Source: Caprella mutica
Lineage: Eukaryota > Arthropoda > Malacostraca > Amphipoda > Caprellidae
Direction: 5' to 3'
Assembly: GCA_947561585.1 (NCBI GenBank)
Contig: CANNZV010000336.1
Span: 407,466-471,465, forward strand
Length of the DNA: 64,000 nucleotides
The notes beneath the pieces are model-generated. The model was not told the DNA's origin and ran no database searches. It saw only the letters and a program-made list of their open reading frames with translations. Each line of letters starts with the position of its first letter. Positions within the stretch are counted from its first letter, which is position 1. A program made the translations under genes and the position numbers. Shown one piece after another: positions 58,201 through 64,000 of the stretch.

Positions 58201-58814
58201 ACAAGTTTAATGCTATAATAGCTATCTAAAAATACAACTGATTTCTTTCTTTAATCTACCAAGTTGAAAATGAAGCACTTGACAACTTCTGAATCTTTGG
58301 CTTTTGCAGCTCAAGACGCTAAGGAATGTTGAGGGGAGAAACTCACCAGTTATACCTTGAGCAAAGAAATTACGAGGGGAAACACCCGAAAAAGAGACAT
58401 TTGAATTTGGGGGTTTGAAGTAAGCTTCAGAACCAAGGGACGTATCTCCCAACTCAAAAAGAAATTAAATACAAGGGACATCCTCACTATGATCTTTTAA
58501 AATAATAATCTATAAAAAGACAACCACAGAATACTCTCAGTTAGTTAATACTTTAAATAAAGTACAGGGAGTGGCAATGCTCTTCAAGTTAAATATATAC
58601 AAATGTAGAAATTAAACTCATTACACTTGGACAGAAAACATCAAAAAATCTGTTAATGAAATAAATGGAGAAAAGTAAGGTAGGGTTGGCACTTGATTAG
58701 CCTCACATGCTCTCAGTACTCGGTTAGTGGGTGGTAGCAAACGTCAGGATCAGAAATTAGTTAACGCCTAGTCGTACTTGCGATTATATTTAGTCAGTTA
58801 AAAGCCGTACCACG
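55266..58814. other. Intergenic DNA, one foldback element, a CCAAT-rich stretch
   Basis: No gene recognised. It contains the foldback at 55764-55882, a diverged direct repeat at 56670-56725 and 56752-56805 (GAGATTACACTCCTCTTAAC core), and several CCAAT boxes between 56670 and 57145. Short minus-strand open frames look like chance. Confidence 0.4.
55764..55882. mobile_element. TA-GGGT foldback element, copy 1
   Basis: TAGGGTATGTTCTTAATTAT with CGGTACC is mirrored by ACTGACCGATAATTAAGAAC and TTACCCTA. The loop carries ATATCGTTTTTTCTTACGTG, shared with copy 2. Confidence 0.75.
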
Positions 58815-59004
58815 TAGGGTTTTTTAAGTCTTTCCACCAAACTTTTTGCTAAGCTCCTCCTACTTTTTCCACGAGAATATAAGAAAAAGCGATAAAAATT
58901 ATTATTTATTTCAGTTGTTATCCATGATACCTGCAGGTATCATGGATACCAACTGAAATAAATAATAATTATATCGTTTTTTTCTTACATATCAAAAAAC
59001 CCTA
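58815..59004. mobile_element. TA-GGGT foldback element, copy 2, with perfect central palindrome
   Basis: TAGGGTTTTTTAA at the left mirrors AAAAAACCCTA at the right. The arms meet in GATACCTGCAGGTATC (58926-58941). TTATTTATTTCAGTTGTTAT mirrors ATACCAACTGAAATAAATAA. It shares ATATCGTTTTTTTCTTAC with copy 1. Confidence 0.8.
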
Positions 59005-59146
59005 CGTGTGTATGAAAATCTTTTTGGGGGGTGAGACGTTAGCCACTACTTTCAGAGTACTGCGAGTGTCTGCCAATAGAGTTGTTACCCTAAAGTCTCC
59101 CACAATCATAGTTTGACTTAAATATAGAGAATTTAACAAATTAACC

Positions 59147-59152
59147 TTTATT
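59147..59152 (-). promoter_or_regulatory. Candidate poly(A) signal of the attractin homologue
   Basis: AATAAA on the minus strand about 430 bases after the stop codon. Another hexamer lies near 59490 within the foldback, so the choice is uncertain. Confidence 0.35.
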
Positions 59153-59398
59153 TCAATTGTTAATTTGAAAAGTAATAAACATCAATGAAATTAAAACACT
59201 AAAAGGTAACCATAAAATATTTTGAGATTTAAAAAGAGATTCTTTGCCTAGTTACAAACATAGATTTCCCCTAGTTAGTTCACACCTAGGCATTTATATT
59301 TACATAGCTAGATAACACATTAGAAACAAACGTTAGAGCAGTAAAAACAAAGTTAGAGTATTACAATTTCTGATGATAGTTATTGAAGAGAAAATAGA

Positions 59399-59545
59399 TA
59401 GGGTATGTGCAGAGTTATCGGACAGTTCCACATTTTCGATCATAAGGGAAAAAATGTATAACTAAGATTTATATGTAACTAGTTGTTATATTTATTTTTC
59501 TTGTATGATCGAAGATGTGAAAGTGTCCGATAATTGGTAACCCTA
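59399..59545. mobile_element. TA-GGGT foldback element, copy 3, in the attractin 3' flank
   Basis: TAGGGTATGTGCAGAGTTAT, CGGACAG and TTTTCGATCATA are mirrored by TATGATCGAAGA, GTGTCCGATAAT and TGGTAACCCTA. It ends 37 bases after the attractin stop in transcript sense, so it would form a hairpin in the 3'UTR. Confidence 0.75.
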
Positions 59546-59581
59546 AGATGAAACTGAAGGCAAAGGAGACTAAGCTGTTGC

Positions 59582-60084
59582 TTATATACACGTGGCGAAT
59601 TGAGAGCCATTGCCTACTGTAACAGAGGAGGGGTGCGTAGAGACCCCCCTGCGGTTAGAGTGATCTAAGCTGGTGGTGAGACTGACATCAGGTCTGACGA
59701 CGCTGGCAGCTGGTATTTCCTCATCACTGCTGTCACTGGTGCTGGCAGTGCCGTTAGTTAGTGTGGGGGCTTCACTGGGACTATCGTTACAGAGGTGACT
59801 GGTGCTGGTCTTATCCACAGCGAGGGAGTGGGAGGCCACACTCACTCCATCACACTCACGGTTGATGGAGGTCCTCCCGGAGGCCTGGTGGTTAGGATGG
59901 AGTGGAGCTACTTGAGGGGGAGGGGCAGTGTTCTGAATACTGTTGTTGTTAGGAGTGCTTTTGGAGACTGGGAGTGTTCTACTGTTTCTACGGATTTTGT
60001 CCCCTCCTGCTGCATGGAGGGATAGGGAGGCCTTCTGTTGGGAGCCTCCAAGACTTACCAACGTGGAGGCCACTGCTAAGCCAC
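59582..60084 (-). CDS. Attractin homologue last exon
   Basis: The acceptor CTATTTACAG is at 60085-60086. GLAVASTLVSLGGSQQK matches the GLAVASALVDISQQ block of human attractin as I recall it. A Ser/Thr/Asn-rich tail follows, ending ATCI and TAA. Confidence 0.93.
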
Positions 60085-62645
60085 CTGTAAATAGCAATCG
60101 AAGCAATTAAAATTAAAAATCTTTAGATTATATTTCATGAGCAACCACAAACTATTGTAATTTTTACCAGTCTATTTTATTTCCAAATAAATAAAAGAAA
60201 GAAAATAATTTGGTGTTATTACTAGCTGCCAGAAAGTTAAATAAATTGCAGCACATTTGATTTCTAGTTGGGAAGCTTACCCGGGTGAAGGTAAGGCATG
60301 TAAGGACTCCCCCCGGTGGGAAGCTGAACAAACATTGACAGCACCGCCCCTTTCTCCCCCTCACAAATCTCTAGGGCGATGGGGGAGGCAGCTGAGAGGT
60401 GGGACTGGGTGGTAGCTTCCTTCTGTCTCTTCTTCTTCACCTTCTTCCCCCCATTGGCTGTAGGTTGTGGCTCAGGGACTATGGGCACGTAATTAGCATT
60501 CTCAAGATATTGACTGCTGTATTGCTGCAGTTCAAGAAATATCGGTTTGAAGGGTCGGGAAGCCATTGCTTCCATTTCCACCATGAGTCTCTGTCTGCGA
60601 ATGTAGATGTCATACTTCTGCTTTATCTTGTAGACTATTGCCGCCACTACCAACAGACAGAGGAAGCAGAGGAGGAAGATGTAGAAGAAGCCAAGGAGGT
60701 TCAGTTTCATGTACTGAGAGAAAGAGACAACTATCTCTACAGGAGGTGTGAAGTTGTACACGTACACATGAAATGTAGTGTTGTTATCAGGCGTTCCGAA
60801 GATGAAGTCAGTGTGGCTGAACTTCTTCTGGAGGTGTTTCCCCGAGTAGTTACGCACAACCCACACCTCACTGCCTCCGGTCTCCTTGGCGGAAATTTTG
60901 ATCCTGGCCGGTTTACTGCACGTGATGTCGAAATCAGTGTCCACATCAGGTTTGGACGGCACGTTGAAGAAGTTAATCTGCCTAACGTATCTGTCCTCTG
61001 CTTTGGAGAGGTTGAAGGTGAACTGATAGTCCACCTGCAGGTCATAGAAACAAGAGGCGTTCAGAGGGTTGCCGAAATAACTGTGCTGCGTATCACACCT
61101 CTGGCAGTGGTCTCCTGTCACGCCCTTTGTACTGCAGTAGCAACGACCATTGTCCCTGAGAGAAAAAGAGTGAATTTGAATAACAGGGGAAACTATTACA
61201 TTGCCCATCACACACTGCCACGCCCTGCACACAGTACCCACCACACACACTGCCACGCCCATCACCACGTCCTGCACACAGTACCCACCACACACTGCCA
61301 CGCCCTGCACACAGTGCCACGCCAATGACACACAGTGCCACGCCAATGACACACAGTGCCACGCCAATGACACACAGTGCCACGCCCATACCACACAGTG
61401 CCACGCTCATACCACACAGTGCCACGCTCATACCACACAGTGCCACGCCCACATACCTATCACAGTGTGTTCCATGTCCATTACAGTTGCAAGGCTTGCA
61501 CAGACCCCCATTAATGGCACTGCCGTAGTAAGTAGGTTTGCAGTACTGACACTGGTTGCCATCTGTGTTGTTGGCGCATGGCAAGTGGCACAGCAGTGGC
61601 TCTATGTCTCCAGAGGCTCCTTTAGACACCTCGTGTAGGTTATTGATGGCTCCACTAGAACCTTCCACTCCTTTACAGTAGCTGTGACCGTTACAGTTGC
61701 AGGCTGTAACACACAGACAGGGTTAGTTAAGACTCTGCTATTTTAACAACACACTTTAAATAACACCTCCAAATTTATAACAACAAAAATAAATATTTAT
61801 TTAATTTAATAGCATGGGTTTAACGTCTCCTTCAGCAAATGAAATCTAAAGGAGCACCTAATTCAACTTCATCACTATTATAAAAGCAGGCTGATGCATA
61901 AAATTTGCCTATATAGCTATACTATAATACTTTCCCCGCGTATGACGTCACTGCAGAAGAACTTTCAGGTTTATTTAAAGAGTGCTGTGTGATATAGAGT
62001 TGGAAACTCTGAAGAGATTTATTTGGTAATATACAATTCTAGATTTATAATTATATAAAAATGCTGATTCACTGATGAATCATTACGCAACTATTTATTA
62101 TTTGCGTGTTAAGAAGTGCGTAGTGACACATCGGTGGGTCAGTAACCGATAGTGAAGAGAACAAGCTTGACCCACCAGTGGACCAGTACGCAGGGAACGT
62201 GGCAAGATAAGAGATTACTGAATTTGTGTAAAGTAACCCTATAGAGGTGCTACTAAAGACAAAGCAGGTAACACTATTCCCCTAAATCATCAGGCAGCTA
62301 ACCTAAATTGATCTAACATCATTTCTTGTAAGCTATTCATATTTTTTTCACTCTACTCATAGAAATTACAATGGAATATTTTAAGAACATTTTCAACTAG
62401 TAGCGTTTCTTGACTAAAAAAGTGAGCCGTTGACAAGATTTTCTCACCAGGACAGGAGGTGAAGTACCACCTTTGCAGGGGGCAGAGAGCAATGTTCAAG
62501 TCCCCGGAAATGTGGTGCCTAGCACCACCTGCACCTCCTGCAATGCACGCACCCATGCCTGTGCCCGAGCCATCGTCACACCAGCCACAACCGACAGAGG
62601 AGTGACAGCTGGTGCAAGACCTCTTGTGAGAGCACGTGTCAGAGT
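59582..62645 (-). CDS. Attractin / distracted homologue, 3' part (last four exons)
   Basis: A type I membrane protein. In vertebrates attractins modulate melanocortin receptors, and the cytoplasmic MASRPF motif is linked to the MGRN1-type E3 ligase. Exons in transcript order: 62645-62448, 61703-61457, 61155-60281, 60084-59582. Phases agree across all junctions, giving 606 residues to the stop. Order of features: PSI-like Cys-rich segment (SCTSCHSSVGCGWCDDGSG), laminin-EGF repeats (CPACNCNGHSYC, CKPCNCNGHGTHCD, CYCSTKGVTGDHCQRC), an ectodomain FTFNLSKAEDRYVRQINF region, a transmembrane helix (LNLLGFFYIFLLCFLCLLVV), EMEAMASRPFKPIFLELQ, and a Ser/Asn-rich tail ending GNGSQFATCI. Attractins end in TCI, so the TAA at 59584-59582 acts as a true stop. 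The gene begins beyond the right edge. Confidence 0.95.
60281..61155 (-). CDS. Attractin homologue exon: membrane-proximal, TM, MASRPF
   Basis: The acceptor TTTCTCTCAG is at 61156-61157 and the donor GTAAGC at 60280-60275. It encodes DNGRCYCSTKGVTGDHCQRC through the transmembrane helix, MASRPF and PIALEICEGEKGAVLSMFVQ, ending LHPG. Confidence 0.95.
61200..61450. repeat. Minisatellite in an attractin intron
   Basis: About eleven copies of a 20-21 bp unit such as CACACAGTGCCACGCCAATG. It begins next to the donor of the laminin-EGF exon, fills most of that 301-bp intron and stays open in the minus frame (GVALCVIGVALC). Confidence 0.92.
61457..61703 (-). CDS. Attractin homologue exon with laminin-EGF repeats
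   Basis: The acceptor TGTGTTACAG is at 61704-61705 and the donor GTATGT at 61456-61451. It encodes CNCNGHSYCKGVEG..., CANNTDGNQCQYCKPTYYG and CKPCNCNGHGTHCDR. Confidence 0.93.
61704..62447 (-). other. Attractin intron
   Basis: A 744-bp intron with good donor and acceptor. It contains a head fragment of the dispersed repeat (about 61811-61855). Otherwise nothing recognised. Confidence 0.7.
62448..62645 (-). CDS. Attractin homologue exon with PSI-like domain
   Basis: The acceptor CTTCTTTCAG is at 62646-62647 and the donor GTGAGA at 62447-62442. It encodes SDTCSHKRSCTSCHSSVGCG through RWYFTSCP. The CGWC...RWYF..CP spacing matches attractins. Confidence 0.92.
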
Positions 62646-62869
62646 CTGAAAGAAGTGCAGCTGTCAGTTAACTAAAAATAGAAGTCCTAAAGTAGCTAAT
62701 TAGTCTAGATGTCTTTCTCAGGGAGTAACAAAAGATATAATGTGTAGAAAAGAGCTTACAGCTCTACTGATAATAAATGAACCTTTTACTATGTGAAATA
62801 TTGTTTGATTGAAGAAAATAGAGGACTCCTTGGTTGCTACATTATGTTTAGGGTGAAGAACTCAACAAG

Positions 62870-64000
62870 AAGTAGTTTTGAATTTTCCCAAGCTTTCAGA
62901 ATCCTTCGTGGTTTCCGTCTTCAGGGGTAACATTTATTAAAATACAAGCGACTTATAATCTACCTACTCGTAATCATGATACATATCCTAACTTCTATTT
63001 TTTTTATACATTTCAATTTTAATTTTTAACTATCTTATTAACTATAGGAACTATTTACTAAGGGACTTCCTATGCTCTATTTAAAGTGCCATCCTACCCA
63101 TGCGTATAATATGATTCTAATTTCCTCCTATTAAAAGTATGTTGACATTGTTACAATATCCTAACATTATCAAAATCTAAACAATGGCCTGTATCTCTAT
63201 TATGTTAATATATCTATGACTATTCTACTCTCTTAAGTACATTAGATTTATGTTCTTTAATTCTATCACCTAACATTCTACCTGTTTCTCCTACGTATTT
63301 ACTATCACAATCCTAACAATCTATCTAGTATACTACATTAATTTTACATTCTTTCTCTAATCTATCTTTTACTCTTATAACCTAATTGCCTATAGTATTA
63401 TTGGATCTATTACTCAATACAATGTCAAATGGTTTCAATATTCTTTAAACTCGTTCACTTGTTCCTTTTATGTATGGGGCTACTATATATCTCTTATTGC
63501 TGTTCTCTTCTTCTCTTCTTTCTGGTTGTTATTCGTTTTGTAGGGCAATTCTCTTCTTATTTATAACTCTATTAATTTCTCTTTTCGGATAATTATTTTG
63601 TGTTAGATCTCGTCTTATTTCATCTAATTCGTCTTCTAAATGTGATTGGCTGCAAATTTTGAAAGCCCTGGATACTAATGAGTTTATCACACTGATTTTC
63701 TAAGTTTTTGAATTGTAGCTACTATAATCTAAATATTTTCCGGTATTTGAGGGTTTTCGGTATATTGTGAAATCTATTTATCCACATTCTTTTTTCATGA
63801 GTTTAATATCCAGAAAAGCTAATTTGTTGTCCTCTTCTATTTCCTACGTGAATTGAATATGTTGGTTGATACTATTAATGAATGTAAATAATGACTCTTT
63901 TCTATTTTCTGGAATGATGACTAAACAATCATCAACGTATCTTTTCCACAGTAATATTTCGCATGGAGGATTAGATAAAATTTGTTCTTCTATGTTTTAC
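62870..64000 (-). mobile_element. Penelope-like retroelement, 3' portion
   Basis: In an attractin intron, in the same orientation as attractin, cut by the right edge of the window. It includes the end of the RT/GIY-YIG frame and about 140 bases of 3' UTR. The 3' UTR carries CCCCTGAAGACGGAAACCAC, similar to the TGAAGACGG..CGAAAC stretch I associate with Penelope-like 3' ends. The left boundary is approximate. Confidence 0.85.
63013..64000 (-). CDS. Penelope-like RT and GIY-YIG endonuclease, readable only with UAR = Gln
   Basis: One frame from the window edge to TGA (63015-63013), 329 codons. It has about 18 TAA/TAG codons by hand count, no TGA and no frameshift. The RT palm motif RYVDD is at 63942-63928, followed by AFLDIKL and IDFTIYRKPSNTGKYLDYSS, typical of Penelope-like RT. 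A Cys-rich linker (IDC.DCDS) leads to the GIY-YIG nuclease segment KYVGETGR (63300-63277), then RIKEH, RDTGHCLDFDNV and RRKLESYYTH. Several UAR positions fall where Gln or another polar residue is natural, such as VVY.IDC.DCDS and IY.HNRDTGH. The N-terminal part is beyond the window. The alternative view, a dead copy with many stops, is weakened by the absence of TGA and indels. Confidence 0.82.

Noticed and set aside
59582..59584. Idea that the host itself reads UAA as Gln
   Set aside because: The attractin homologue ends at the family's conserved TCI just before this TAA. Continuing the frame with UAA as Gln adds over 100 residues of no family resemblance. Host exons and BEL/Pao contain no internal UAR.
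60399..61328. 309-codon plus-strand frame
   Set aside because: It is antisense to the attractin exon with transmembrane and MASRPF motifs; the minus-strand reading has clear homology and splice sites.

Overview
The window is AT-rich animal nuclear DNA, most likely from an insect. An auchenorrhynchan hemipteran is possible, but that is a guess. Two multi-exon host genes on the minus strand, both with standard splice signals, fix it as metazoan. At the left is a complete NTAN1 (N-terminal asparagine amidohydrolase) gene: eight coding exons, 1,497 coding bases, 498 residues. At the right are the last four exons of an attractin / Drosophila distracted homologue (PSI, laminin-EGF, transmembrane and MASRPF tail). 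Its 5' part lies beyond the window.

The first coding intron of NTAN1 is about 37.7 kb (3936-4157 to 41895-42148). It holds most of the window: at least sixteen unrelated minisatellite arrays with units of about 12-60 bp, several MITE-like elements, and a near-perfect BEL/Pao LTR retrotransposon at 22229-30600. The LTRs are both 1,175 bp and differ at three positions. The element has a 5-bp target duplication, TG..CA ends and one uninterrupted polyprotein, and it sits inside a TAGG-rich tandem array. Two arrays show higher-order repeats (451 bp and 466 bp). Between NTAN1 and attractin (about 42-59 kb) lie a promoter-like CCAAT/CRE/ETS cluster, more minisatellites, a pair of related MITEs flanked by TTA, and a family of foldback elements ending TA-GGGT/ACCC-TA.

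The most unusual signal is a second genetic code. A 704-codon frame (4488-6602, +) and a Penelope-like reverse transcriptase/GIY-YIG frame (64000-63013, -) are each full of in-frame TAA and TAG. Neither contains an in-frame TGA or a frameshift, and each ends on TGA. Reading TAA/TAG as glutamine restores sensible protein throughout, with UAR and CAR codons mixed. The host exons and the BEL/Pao polyprotein use the ordinary code, and attractin terminates on TAA. This points to mobile elements written in a UAR=Gln, UGA=stop code inside a standard-code animal genome. If so, they would need a suppressor tRNA-Gln or a foreign expression context. I saw no such tRNA gene in the window.

No prokaryotic features, rRNA, intact tRNA gene or CRISPR array was seen. 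Many long open frames here, such as those rich in YLPLYLLTY, FFPSV or QWDTQCT, are translations of tandem repeats and are not genes. Exon boundaries were set by hand from GT/AG signals, reading phase and similarity to remembered homologues. Array copy numbers are approximate.
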